A stretch of DNA of 64,000 nucleotides from the NCBI GenBank assembly GCA_016946835.1, contig JACVTC010000004.1:342501-406500 (forward strand). The letters are read 5' to 3'. The translations under genes and the position numbers were made by a program. This document shows, one piece after another, positions 1 to 12,860 of this stretch; position 1 is the stretch's first letter; each line of letters starts with the position of its first letter. The stretch comes from Neocallimastix lanati (nom. inval.) (lineage: Eukaryota > Neocallimastigomycota > Neocallimastigomycetes > Neocallimastigales > Neocallimastigaceae). The notes below the pieces were generated by a model. The model saw only the letters and a program-made list of their open reading frames with translations, searched no databases and was not told where the DNA came from.

Positions 1-223
1 AAATAAATATAAATTTAAAATATAAGCATATATTTATATTTCTGAAGATAATATAATTGATAATATAATTTTATATTTTATATTTCAATATTTCATTAAA
101 ATAAATTAATCATTATTTTAATTAATTATATCTATGTTTCTCTATCTCTATATTTTTATCTCTTTATCTCTATCTCTATCTCTCTATCTCTATTTATATA
201 TATATAAATTATGGAAAATGAAG
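1..223 (+). other. Presumed intron of the LRR gene, cut by the window edge
   Basis: AT-rich sequence with a CTCTAT-type pyrimidine-rich tract (about 130-190) just before the first recognisable acceptor, AAG at 221-223. I see no exon in it. The first LRR exon starts with the third base of a codon, so earlier coding exons must lie upstream of the window. Confidence 0.55.
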
Positions 224-361
224 ATACCTTTCCAATAATCAATTTCCAAAATTCCCAAATGAATTTGTACAAATGACTAATCTTTGTGAATTGTAAATAA
301 ATATATTAATTAAAAAATAAATAAATAAATAAAAATAAGAATAGCAACACCAATTATTATA

Positions 362-413
<52 letters not shown>

Positions 414-565
414 AAAATAATGTATATATAAGATATATGGATGGTAACCGACTTCTTAATCTTCCAGATGAAATTAATCAAATGAAAAGATTAAAGATTT
501 TGTAAGTGAAAATCCTAATACATACATATAAATCATATATCTTTATATTTATAGTTTACTATTAC

Positions 566-597
<32 letters not shown>

Positions 598-687
598 TAT
601 TTAAAAAAATTTGAAATTTTATTATTATATAAATACTATTATTATTTTTAAATTCATTATAATGATAAAGAAAAGAACTTACTCATA

Positions 688-732
<45 letters not shown>

Positions 733-1281
733 ATATATTTTATAATCATATATATATATATTATTAATTATTAAATGTCATTAAGACGTTTAAATAATAA
801 TAAAATTCAAAAAATTCCAGATGGTCTTTGTGAATTAAAGAAGTTGAGAGTTTTGTAAGGCTTTCCAAAATATTAAATACTTCTACTTAATATATAAATA
901 TATAAATTTATAAATATATAGAATTATAGATATATAAATATATAATATATGCTTTTTATATTTGATATAAAACCATTATTGTATTTCTATAAAAAGTTTT
1001 TTTTATTAATTTTTTTTTTTTTTTTTTTTTTAAAAAACTTTTATATATATACTTATTTAATAATTATAGACGTCTACAAAATAATTTAATAAGAAGTATT
1101 CCTAATAAGATCTCTATGTTAAAGAATTTAAGAGAATTGTAATCTATATTACTTAAATATTAATAGATTTTTTTTATAACTCTCTTTCTATATATATTAA
1201 TAAAATATTTATTTAATAAATAAATATTTTATTTTATAATAAATTTATTTTATAATAATTAATTATTAATATGAACTAAAT

Positions 1282-1343
<62 letters not shown>

Positions 1344-2033
1344 ATATTGATTTTAATATAATAAATGAAGTTCCTGATTCCATGGCTTTATTACCAAAGC
1401 TAAGAAAGATGTAAGAAAAAAAAAAATCCGTTTTTTTTTTTTATTTTTTATTTTTTTTTTAAAATTAACTTAATTATTTCTTATAATTATTTCTTAAAGA
1501 GAGCTTATTTTTGATGAATATATATGTATATAAAGGTTACTAATTTTTATACATTTAAATTTATCTTAATATTATATTTATATATGATATATAATATATA
1601 TATACAAAAGATCTTATGAAGGAAATAACTTTAGTCCAGAAGAAATAGAAAAAAGAATATTTGCAATTAATACTTTAGAACTAGCGTAATAATTATTTTT
1701 ATTTTTTTTTTTTTATTTTTTATTTTTTAATTTTTAATTTTAATTTTAATTTAATAGTTATGAAAAAAAAAAAAAAAAAAAAAATTAATGACTAATCCTT
1801 TTTATAATATATATAATATATATATATAATATATTTGACATAAAAGAAATAATGAATATATTCAAAGATATTGCTATAGACCTGTTAGAAATTCCATTGT
1901 TCAGAGAGCCATTGATAATATCAACAAGAGCAATAACAATAACAATGTTAATAATAATAATAATAATGCTATGGATACTATTCAAGAAGAACCAGATATT
2001 CCAATAAATGAACTAAGACAAGACAGTAATTAA
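224..2033 (+). CDS. Leucine-rich-repeat protein, 5'-truncated by the window edge
   Basis: Exons seen: 224-292, 433-501, 786-854, 1070-1138, 1342-1410, 1611-1685 and 1847-2033. The first five are exactly 69 nt. Each encodes one 23-residue repeat of the Shoc2-like LRR type, for example RLNNNKIQKIPDGLCELKKL in the third. Every intron is GT-AG and splits a codon after its second base, so repeats join in frame. The sixth exon (75 nt) is a degenerate repeat, and the seventh ends the solenoid and runs into an Asn-rich tail. LRRs of this class are protein-interaction scaffolds; the partner is unknown. A TAA at 2031-2033 would end the protein, but a donor at 2026 allows splicing onward to 2285, which I consider slightly more likely. 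The start codon lies outside the window. LRR identity is sure; the 3' end is uncertain. Confidence 0.88.
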
Positions 2034-2050
2034 TAATTTTAATCATAATA

Positions 2051-2099
<49 letters not shown>

Positions 2100-2284
2100 T
2101 ATAATACTAAAATTATTAATAATAATTAATATGATATATGATATATGTTTATATATATATTATAAAAAAAAAAAACAACAACTAAAACCAAACCAAACCA
2201 AACAAAATAAAATATTTCTATTATGTAACAATAACAACAATAACAAAAAAAAAATACCTTAACTTTGATGAAACCATCTCCCAG

Positions 2285-3025
2285 CTACTGAACCAATGGC
2301 ACCCTCTATACCAGTGATGGTTCCTGAAATGGTTGCCTACAATAATGCAACTACTACGGACAGTACCAAAGATAATCATGATGATGAAAGAGGTATTCCA
2401 AATTCCAATGATTTAATAGAATTTACCTCAACTCCCGAAAAGAATTCCATTTCGGATCAACAGCCATTCCCATCACTGAATAAAACAAGTAGCATCTCCA
2501 ATGAAATTAAAAGTAACTCTAAATCATTTACCACCAATAATACGATTGATAGCAGTCCAGGTAGTCCAGGTAGTCCAGGTAGTCCAGGTAGTCCAGACAG
2601 TCTAGATAAAACAAAGAGTTCCGGTAGTAAGAAGGAAGAATCTTCTCTTAATGATGATATTCAAAACCGTAACAACAACAACAACAACAACACGATTACT
2701 GATAATGATGAAACCTTAGGCAGTGGTAGTGGTAATGGTAATAATCGTAGCTACAATGATTTAATAAAATCGCAAGAATCACTTAAATTAAAGTTAATTG
2801 ACGTTGTTCTACCGGAGGATCTGACCAGCAGTCAAAGTAATTTCATATTTGAGTATGAAGAAAGTCTTCGTAGCAGTCAACCCAACTTCAGTGATATACA
2901 ACAACTCCAATCCATGTCGATGGATTCCTCAAATCAAGCGACCTGTCAAAACTCTGTACAAACAGGACTAAATTCAACCCAAAATTCTACACAATTAATC
3001 GATAGGAGTAATTCAGATTCATTAG
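2285..3025 (+). CDS. Ser/Asn-rich exon, probable continuation of the LRR gene
   Basis: Open frame from an acceptor CCCAG (2280-2284) to a donor GTAATA at 3026. Joined to the LRR exon ending at 2025, the phase matches (one base plus two). Alone it could start at ATG 2296 and, if the donor is unused, stop at 3064-3066, giving 256 residues. The sequence is low-complexity and hydrophilic: a run of four Ser-Pro-Gly repeats (near residue 92 of the 2296 frame), an Asn run, and Ser/Gln-rich stretches. It is markedly less AT-rich than its surroundings, which supports coding. No domain is recognised. It may be the disordered tail of the LRR protein (inferred) or a separate gene. Confidence 0.65.
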
Positions 3026-5031
3026 GTAATAAATACATATATATATATATAATAAAAAAAAAATAATAATATATCTAAGCATTAAAAAAAAAAAAAAAAA
3101 AATTAATAATATTTGTTATGATTATGATGGATTATGATTATTATTTATTATTATTTATTATGACTATTTTCTAGTGAATTTAACAATATATAAAACATGA
3201 ATTTATAAATATAAATATAAATATAAATATAAATATAAATATAAATATAAATTCAAAACCAAAAATATATAAATATAAATATATAAATATAAATATAAAT
3301 TCAAAACCAAAAAAAAAAAAAAAAATATATAAATTCAAAACCAAAAATATATAAATATATAAATATAAATATATAAATATAAATATAAATATAAATTCAA
3401 ACCAAAAAAAAAAAAAATTATTATCAAATCAACATTATTATTATATATCTTATTTATTTCATATAACTTGAATAATAAATAATTATTTAAAAATGGTTGG
3501 AGAAAAAGTAAAAAAAAAAAAAAAAAAGTCTATTTGAATTGTCATAAATAAATAAAAGCAAAAAGCAAACAAACAAACAAAAAAAAAAAATTAATTTCTA
3601 AAAAATTTATTCATTCATAATATTAATATCCTAAATTCATAATATCCTATATACATAATATCATAATATAATAATATCATAAAATCATAAAATTATAAAT
3701 ATATGAAATTTATAAAAATTATTTTATTAATAAATAAGAAATAATAAATAAATAATAATCAATAATCAATAATCAATAATCAATGATTAATATTAAATAA
3801 TTAATAATCAATAATCAATAATTGAGTAATAAATAATAAATAATAATAAATAAATAATAAATAATAATAAATAAATAATTAATAATCAATAATCAATAAT
3901 TGAGTAATAAATAATAAATAATAATAAATAAATAATAAATAATAATAAATAAATAATAAATAATAAATAATAAATAATAAATAATAAATAATAAATAATA
4001 AATAATAAATAATAAATAATAAATAATAAATAATAGATAATAAATAATAAATAATGGAATAATAAATAATGGAATAATAAATAATGGAATAATAAGTAAT
4101 GGAATAATAAGTAATGGAATAATAAGTAATGGAATAAGTAATGGAATAATAAATAATAAGTAATTAATAAATAATAAATACTAATAAACAATAAATTAAA
4201 AGTAATAAATAATAAATAAATGGAAATCATTAAATATGTTTAAAACATCAAGTCATAAAACAAACAAAAAAAAAAAAAAGCCATTCATTTCCGATTTTTA
4301 ATAAATAAATATATAAATAATAAAGAAAGAAAAAAGAAACCGTGGATAAAATGACTAATGAACTAATAAATAAATTCCAATATTCCAATATTCAATCCAC
4401 ATATATATTTATATATTATCTATACATACATACATACATACAATTTATTCTTTTGGAAAAATGATATTTAAAAAAAAAAACTGTATAAATTTATTTATTA
4501 AAAAATTCAAAAAGTTTAAAAAAACATAAAAAAAAAAAAAAATCAATCATCATCCTAATCATCCTAATCATCATTTTGAATAAATGAATAAATGAATAAA
4601 TAAACAATAAATAAATAAATAAACAATATATAAATAAATAATCAAAAATAATCATCATCATCATCAAAAATAATCATAAAAATGTCAATGTTCATTTAAA
4701 AAAAACCGAAAAAAATTAAAATTAAAATTAAAAAAAAAAAAAAAAAAAAAAATAAATAAAAGATATTAAATCATATTATATATTATATAATATATATATA
4801 CATGAGATATCTTCAATACCAAATAGAAAAATAGAAACAAAAAACAGAAAAAAGAATTTTAAGATAAAAAGATAAAAAATAAGAAGAAGAAGAAGAAGAA
4901 AAAAAAAAGACAATTAAGATAAATATATTAAAATGAAATAAAATAAAATTTTCTTAAAATTATTTTACGATTACATTATTTTATTACATTATTTTAATAC
5001 ATTATTTCATATTAAAAAAAATATCATAAAA

Positions 5032-5071
<40 letters not shown>

Positions 5072-6715
5072 TATTTTTTTTAAAAAAAGAAAGACATCTA
5101 AAAAGACATTTAGAATAAAATAAAATAAAATAATAAAAAACATCATAGTAAAAAAAGAGAAAAAAAAATAACGAAAGCAAAATATTTTTATAAAGATTAA
5201 AAAATTTAAAATATTAATTATATAGTATGTAATGTTTAAAATATATATACCACAAAAAAAAAATATATGCATGCATATAAACACACATATAAATAATTAA
5301 AAATATAGATAAAATTTTATTTAAACAGTAGTAATAAAAACTATTCAATACTATTTAAATTACGATTAATAAATAATATTCAAATATAAAGTAAAAAAAA
5401 AAAATAATAAATAAATAAATAAAAAGACAATAATTAAATAAATAAAAAGACAATAAAATAAAAATAAAAAAATAAAAATATAAAATTTATTTATTGTCAT
5501 TTAAAATAGTCATTCAATTGAATAAAAAATAATCCAAATTAATAAAAAATAAACCAAATTTTAAAAAATTAAAAAAAAAAATAATTTAAATAATTTAAAT
5601 AATCTAAATAGGAATAAATAAAATAATACGATTCATAGAAATTAATTTGAATTCATAGTCATCATAATATTCAAATATAAATATTAAATATTGAAATAAA
5701 TTAAATTAAAATTAAAATAAATTATTAAATATTAAATTAAAAAAGAAAAAAATTAAAAAAAAAAATTTTATTAAATATTATTTATCAAAAAAAAAAAAAT
5801 TTTTTTTTTTTTATTTTTGCACAATAAACATTTTATAAATAAAATATAAATAATAAATTATAAATATATAAGTAATATATAAATAATATACCTACATCTT
5901 TAAATCAATAAATTACAAAAACTTTTTTTTCAGTATTACCCTTATCTTTAACCAAAATTAAATTAAAATATTGAGACATATATTATAATATATTATCAAT
6001 AGACATGCCAATATTTAATTTCATAAAAAAAAATAAAATAATTAATTATTTTATTAAGTATTAAACACAAAAAACTTTTTTATTATTCTTATTAATTCTG
6101 CATTAAGATCATATTTAAAGTACCAGGAAAAAAAAATTTTTTTTAAAAAAAAAGACTAATAATAAATTATTTAATAATAAATAACAATTAAATAATAATA
6201 AATTACAATTAAATTATGATAAATTATATAATAAATAGCAATTAAATAATAATAAATTACAATTAAATTATGATAAATTATATAATAAATAGCAAATATT
6301 AATAAATTATAACAATTATGATAAATTATATAACAATTAAATAATAATTGATATAGCTTATAAATTATTGAACTAAAACATATTAATAATAACAAATAAT
6401 AAATAATAACAAATAATAACAAATAATAATAATAATAAATAATAATAAATAATAATAAATAATAATAAATAATAATAAATAATAATAAATAATAATAATA
6501 ATAAATAATAATAAATAATAATAAATAATAATAAATAATAATAAATAATAATAAATAATAATAAATAATAATAAATAATAATAAATAATAAATAATAATA
6601 AATAATAATAAATAATAATAAATAATAATAAATAATAATAAATAATAATAAATTATACTGATTATAAAATATATATATATATATTTTTATTTAAATTCTA
6701 TTAATAATTCAATAG
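3026..6715 (+). repeat. 3.7-kb AT-rich repeat tract, possible giant intron
   Basis: Consists of AT-only microsatellites: (AAATAT)n near 3200-3400, (AATAATAAAT)n at about 3840-4150 and (AATAATAAT)n at about 6420-6650, with poly(A) runs between. Antisense open frames here are only repeat translations. The flanking exons (ending 3025, starting 6716) are phase-compatible, so the tract may be one large intron. A consensus-like acceptor at about 5930, followed by a 13-codon frame ending in TGA, is a weak alternative exon. Confidence 0.55.
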
Positions 6716-6897
6716 AAAAGCAAATGTTTAAGAAAAAGTATAAACAACATGGACCCTCCAAATTAGGTGGTGAACCCTTAAATATTGGAGAAGATGAGGA
6801 TGAGGATGAAGATGACGATGAAAATCAAAATCAAAATAAGTTTTCACATTTAGCTATGGGTTCAATGGAATTATTACATGAAAAATTAAAACATTAA
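6716..6897 (+). CDS. Acidic terminal exon (or 57-residue small protein)
   Basis: Acceptor ATAG at 6712-6715, then an open frame with ATG at 6724 and TAA at 6895-6897. It encodes a basic patch (MFKKKYKQHG), an Asp/Glu run (EDEDEDEDDD) and a predicted helical end, LAMGSMELLHEKLKH. Two bases precede the first full codon, which fits the single base left by the donor at 3025, so I favour it as the last exon of the LRR gene. If it is independent, it starts at ATG 6724. No family recognised. Confidence 0.55.
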
Positions 6898-7050
6898 AAA
6901 TTTTATCTTACTTAACATAATATACATAAATATATACACTATCCATATCTATAATCTATAATATCTTTTTCCTTTTATTATTTTATTTTATATATTATTT
7001 ATTTATTTATTACTTTTATATTGTTTGAATTTAGATTGTTTTTATTTTAA

Positions 7051-7081
<31 letters not shown>

Positions 7082-9076
7082 TAACAATAGTAATATTTTT
7101 TTTTTTTAAAAAAAATATTGTTATTTTAAGTAAAATGCTATGATAATTAAAATCAAAATCAAAATTAAACCTCCAAAAAAAGGAAAAAAAAAATATTCAT
7201 TTTAAATATTTTTATTTTTAAAAAGAATTTTTTTTTATAAATATTAAAAGCTTTTCTTTATATGTATTATAAAACTATCTTAAAAATATTAATAAATAAA
7301 TTCAAATAAATATATTTGTTTTTTTTTTTACTTTATACATAAAATATATATTTTATGTAATAATAAAAAAAAAAAAAGTTTTTTTTTTTATTTTTTATTT
7401 TTAAATTTAAATAAAAATAAATATTAACAATATTTTTAAATCAAAAGTATTGAGGATACCCTCTCTATATAAAAATAAACCATCTATTTCTATTTTTAAT
7501 TTAAATATATAAGTAAGGAGAGTTAATTCAAAATTATAGTGTAGTAATTATTTTTATTTAATAAAAATAAATATTAATAATTTATTTAATTATTAATATT
7601 TATACAGTATTTAAATTTAAGAAAAAAAAATTTTTTTTTATTGAAATAAATACAAATTGTATACAATATTTTAATACATAGGTATCAAATTAATAAATGA
7701 AAATAAATTATATTAAAAACGATATTATTATAGTTTTTATTTATTATTATTATTTTTACAACTCAGTATATTTTATTATGAATAATAATATTGATTATTT
7801 AATAAATATAATTATCAATACTAAATAAATAATTATAATTATTAAAAAAAAAAAAAAAAAAAAAAAAAATCGGAATTTCTTTTACCTTCTTAAACTAATA
7901 TTATTGGTAAAAAAGTAGTATATATAATTTAAATAATAATTTATATATATATATATATTTAATAAAAACTTTATAAACTAAATTCATTAATTTTTAAAAA
8001 AAAATTATTATGAAATAGTGAAAATAAAAAAAAAAAAAAAAAAAAAAAATTATATTTTATACAAATTTAAAAAATTATAAAAATTTTAAAAAAAAAAAAA
8101 AATTATTTCATGGTCAAAGAAAAAAAATAATAATAAAAAAAGAAACTTTTTATAATTTTTTATATTTACTTTAAAATTTTAAAAATTTTATTTTATTTTA
8201 TTTTACTTTTTTTGTATTTGAATTTGATACAAAAATATAAAAATAAGAAAATAACGATATAGTTAATATTTATACTGAATTTAACCAACTTTAAAATAAA
8301 ATTAAAATGTTTAATTAATAAGAAAAAAAAAAATAAAGTTTAATTCTATAATTAATTATTATTTCATAATTAACTAGTTATTTTAATATGATTAAGTAAA
8401 TTAAATAATAATTGAAAGACATTAAATAATAATTAAAAAATATCAAATAGATAATTGAAAGACACTAATTAATAATAATAGAAAGAAATCAAATAATTAA
8501 ATAAAAAATTTTTTTTAATAATAAATGACATATTGTCATTGTAAGATGATACATGATACATTATTATTATTAAAAGTTAAAAATAATAAAATAAAAATAA
8601 TAAAATAAAAAAAAAAAAATAATAATTAATAGTATTTAATAATCAAATTTTAATTATTTTAATAAAATAAAAATTTATATGTTGTCATTAAATTAAAAGC
8701 AATAATAACTAATTAAATGAAATGTTTAAATATGATAATTTTAAAAAATTTGATAAAAATAAAAAATAAAAAATAAAATAAAATAAGTAGTTGAAATTTT
8801 TAACATTTAAGGAAGGTGATATATTAAAAAAAAAACATTTGTAAATTAAATGTTTATAAAATACAATACAGTGTTAACATAATTATTACTTTTTTTGTTA
8901 AACAAAAAAAAAAAAAAAAAAAAGCAAACAAAAATTTATAATAATTATATATAAATATATATATATATTTATGAAAGTTTTAATTGATCGAATACAATTT
9001 TTACATATAATTAAATTTTAGTTTAATTTATTTTAATATAATATATATATATATATTTTTTTTATTTTTTTGGAAA
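6898..9076. other. AT-rich intergenic stretch
   Basis: Only homopolymers and short AT repeats; no exon-like island seen. The right end, with poly(T) just before 9077, is presumably the promoter of the small secreted-protein gene. Confidence 0.5.
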
Positions 9077-9523
9077 ATGAAAGTGTCAATATTTAATTAC
9101 CTATTTATAATGGTAACAAGTGTGATCCTTCTTTATGGTCCTAAGGTTACCGCTTTAAATACATGGAAAGAAAAAAGATTAGGTAGTAAAAGAGTGGCAA
9201 GAAGGGATCATTCCTATATGGGAAAGAATCATCATATGTTTTCATGTATACGAAAAATGAAGTATTGGAATGGTATATCGTGTGAAGATTTTACTCAGAA
9301 GACTTGTGAACATAAAAAATATTACTGGGATGAGGGTCAAAAGAAATGCTACTTCTCCCATGAGATTGCCTGCCAAATGAATAATCGATACTGGTCTGTC
9401 GATGAAGGATGCATTGAGTATAATCAGGAGCTCTGTGAACAACAAAATATGATATGGGATTATGATACTAAAACTTGTGGCTTTCAACAAAATAAAATAG
9501 AATATATTGATATATTAAGTTGA
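9077..9523 (+). CDS. Small secreted protein with four Cys/Trp repeats
   Basis: Intact single-exon frame of 148 residues, clearly richer in G+C than its flanks. Residues 1 to about 27 form a signal peptide with hydrophobic core YLFIMVTSVILLY. A basic stretch follows with dibasic sites (KR 38-39, RR 42-43), possibly a processed propeptide. From Cys57 there are four degenerate units of 20-22 residues with pattern C-x5-6-(Y/I)W-x4-6-C-x6-7. The eight cysteines are 57, 69, 77, 91, 99, 112, 120 and 134, and each unit has one Trp (64, 84, 106, 127). The even number suggests one disulfide per unit (inferred). I do not recognise the family; extracellular binding or cell-wall association is possible. 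It stands alone, with kilobases of non-coding DNA on both sides. Confidence 0.85.
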   Translation: MKVSIFNYLFIMVTSVILLYGPKVTALNTWKEKRLGSKRVARRDHSYMGKNHHMFSCIRKMKYWNGISCEDFTQKTCEHKKYYWDEGQKKCYFSHEIACQMNNRYWSVDEGCIEYNQELCEQQNMIWDYDTKTCGFQQNKIEYIDILS

Positions 9524-9870
9524 AAATAAAAAAAAAAAAAAAAAAACAAAAAAAAAAAAAAGAGGAAAATAAAATAAATAAATAACTCTAAACAATAATA
9601 AATAACTTTTTTTTATTATTTATTTATTTATTTTGTTTTTGTTTTTTCATTTAATTTTTTTTTTCCTTTTTTTATCTTTTTTGGTTTTTCTATTCAATAA
9701 TATTTCTATTCTATAATAAAAAATATAATAAAAAGTTATAATAAAATTGTTAATAATAATACTAATAATAATACTACTAATAATAATAATAATAAAATAA
9801 TAATTATGATAAAAAAAAAACAATAATTGAATTTTTATTCAATAAAAATAAATATATAAAAACAAAAATT
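9524..9870. other. Short intergenic AT stretch
   Basis: Poly(A), (AATAAT)n and T-rich sequence after the secreted-protein stop, ending where the duplicated segment starts. No gene seen. Confidence 0.5.
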
Positions 9871-12860
9871 ATTGTTTTAATATAAAAAATATTAATGAAA
9901 TAAAAAAAATAAAGGTTTATTTTTCAATTAAATAACTTTTCTTAATTCATTCCACCTTCATTCAATATGATTTATTACATCGATATAAAAAGTGTAGTGT
10001 TACTATTAGCGTTTAATTGTAATAGTTTATTAAAGAATTTTTTAATTAGACATTTTAAAAATATAGAATGGTATATAGTTTATATACAATTTATACAAAG
10101 AATTATATATAAATAAAATAAAATAAAAATAAAAATTTTTTTTTCTTTATTTTAATATTTGAAAATTTTAAGATAAAGGTTCAACCCAAATTAAACTTTT
10201 TAAAGTTATTTTTAAGATATTAAGATATTTATATAAAGTGTAATAATTAATAAATATCACAATTAAAATAAAATAAAATAAAATTAAATAAATATGTATA
10301 TAAATATATATATAAGTTTAGATGAATAATAAATATTCCAATAAATAAATAAATAAATTAGTTTAGATAGTGAATAATGAATATTCAATAAATTTTCTTT
10401 AAATATTAATTTTCTTTTATTTTACTCTTTTATATATATATTAATTTTTTTTTATAATAAATAAAGTTTAAGATCAAAAATAAATTTGTAAAATATAAAT
10501 TACAAAATAAAATTGTATATAAATATATATATAAGTTTAGATGAATAATAAATATTCCAATAAATAAATAAATAAATTAGTTTAGATAGTGAATAATGAA
10601 TATTCAATAAATTTTCTTTAAATATTAATTTTCTTTTATTTTACTCTTTTATATATATATTAATTTTTTTTTATAATAAATAAAGTTTAATTTAAGATCA
10701 AAAATAAATTTGTAAAAATAAATTACAAAATAAAATTGAACTTTATATTTTTTTTATTATGTATTATATATATATTAATATAATTTATTTTACTTTCTTT
10801 ATTTTTTTATTGTTTTATTTTTATTTTTATTTTTAATTAATTAATTAATTAATTATTATTATTATTATTTATTTATTTTTATTTTTATTTTTATTTTTAT
10901 TTTTGGTTTTTTTAAAATAGATATATATTATATAATATATGCAATTTAACCATAAAACAAATATATATATATTTTTTTTATTTTTAAAAGACATTAATTT
11001 TCTTTTTTAAAATTAGAATTTAAAATTAAAAGTTTAAAGTTAATTTAGCAGTTTAATTAAATGAATTCAGATAATCATTTTAAGAAATATAAAATTTTTA
11101 TAAGTTAAATAAAAATAAAAATAAAATAAAAATAAAAATAAAAATATAAAATAAAATAAAATAAAATAAAATAAAATAAAATAAAATAAAATAAAATAAA
11201 ATAAAATAAAATAAAATAAAATAAAATAAAATAAAATAAATAAAATAAAATAAAATAAAATAAAATAAAATAAAATAAAATAAAATAAAAAAAAAAAAAA
11301 ATAAAATAAAATAAAATAAAATAAAATAAAATAAAATAAAATAAAATAAAATAAAATAAAATAAAATAAAATAAAATAAAATAAAATAAAATAAAATAAA
11401 ATAAAATAAAATAAAATAAAATAAAATAAAAATAAATAAAATAAAATAAAAATTTAACTAAAAAATAAAATTTTTATATTACTATTATTATAATTTTATT
11501 TTTTATACTTTCATAAATATAATAAGAATATGATTCGTTAGTATTTAAAGTTTATAAAGCATTATTATAATTTTTTTAATTTACGATTATATTTAGAATA
11601 AATTCATCATATGATTTTATTAATATATATGTTTTTTTTTTTTTAATCTTTTTAAGATAACATTATTATCTGATTGGAAAATATAGCTAACAAATTAAAT
11701 AATAAAATTTTAAAAGAAAGATATATTTTTTATATTTATTATACATACATAACACTTAATTAATAGTATTCATACTAATTTAAATAAAAAATAACATTTA
11801 TTTATTTAAAACTTTTATTTTTATTGTATAATTAAGATATTATTTAAATGGTTAAACATGTATAGCTATGCTTAAAAATATTTAAAGTAATATATATAAA
11901 TATATATTTTAAATATATTTATCTTATGTAAATATATATTTTAAGTATATTTATCTTTTATAAATAAACAAAACAAAGATAAATAAATTTGAACACATAT
12001 AAATGATAATAATTCATTCTAACTAAATAATTAATTAAAAACAATGATAGAAAAAAAAAAGACAATTATTTAAAAAATAAATAAATAAATCAATATATTA
12101 TATTCTATTTATATCATTTGTAATATAATAAATAAAATTTTTATTATCCATTAAATAAATAAATATATAAATATATATTAAAATATATATCTATTTTATT
12201 AAAAAAGTCAACTATTAATAAATAAGTAGTCAAAAAAAAAAAGAAAAAGAAACTGTTTTTTTATTATAATTAACTTTACTTTTGACATAAAATTATTCTA
12301 ATTTTAATTATTTATAAATATGTATATATTTCTTTTTTTCCTTCTTCCTAAACGAATAAATGAAATAATAATAAAATAATAATAATAATAATATAAATAT
12401 TAATGGGATGATCTTAAAATTTAAAAATTTAAAAATTTATAAAAAAAAAAATTAAATTAAATTAAAATGATCGATGATCACTTTTTTTTTTTTTTTTTTT
12501 TTTTTTAGAAAAAGAGAAAAAAAATTAAAAGAGAATTTGGTTACAAGTTTTTATATTAGTAATAAAAATTTTTTTTTTTTTTTTTTACATATGAAAAGGA
12601 AATCATTTCAAATAAAATGAATAAAAATAAAAATAAAAATAAAATAATAAAAGTATCATTTTAGTTTTTTTAATTTGTATTATTAAAACTTTTATTATTA
12701 TTAAAAAAAAATTAAATAATAAATAATAAATAATTAAATAATAAATAATAAATATTAATATAAATTAAATATTATAAATAAATATTAAAAAATAAATATT
12801 AATATAAATATTGAAAAATAAGTATTAAAATAAGGAAATATAATATACAAAAAATAAATA
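9871..12860 (+). repeat. Tandem segmental duplication, unit 1 (segments A1-B1-C1)
   Basis: Segment A1 (9871-10792), B1 (about 11897-12738) and C1 (12741-12836) recur in the same order and orientation in unit 2 at near identity. A1 holds an internal direct duplication of about 220 bp (about 10288-10510 and 10513-10735) that unit 2 lacks. A1 and B1 are separated by about 1.1 kb absent from unit 2, including an (AAAAT)n microsatellite at about 11105-11450. No coding capacity is visible; identity is judged by eye. Confidence 0.85.
11105..11450. repeat. (TAAAA)n microsatellite
   Basis: A nearly pure AAAAT pentamer run of more than 300 bp, broken by a short poly(A) at about 11288. The same pentamer in opposite orientation joins A2 to B2 and builds the large array at 33.4-35.8 kb. 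Confidence 0.95.

Noticed and set aside
3886-4230. 114-codon minus-strand frame rich in Leu/Tyr
   Set aside because: Translation of AATAATAAAT repeats.
5932-5980. T-rich tract plus CAG acceptor and a 13-codon frame (LPLSLTKIKLKY, stop)
   Set aside because: Phase-compatible with the exon ending at 3025, but very short and wholly AT-biased. The exon at 6716 is a better partner.
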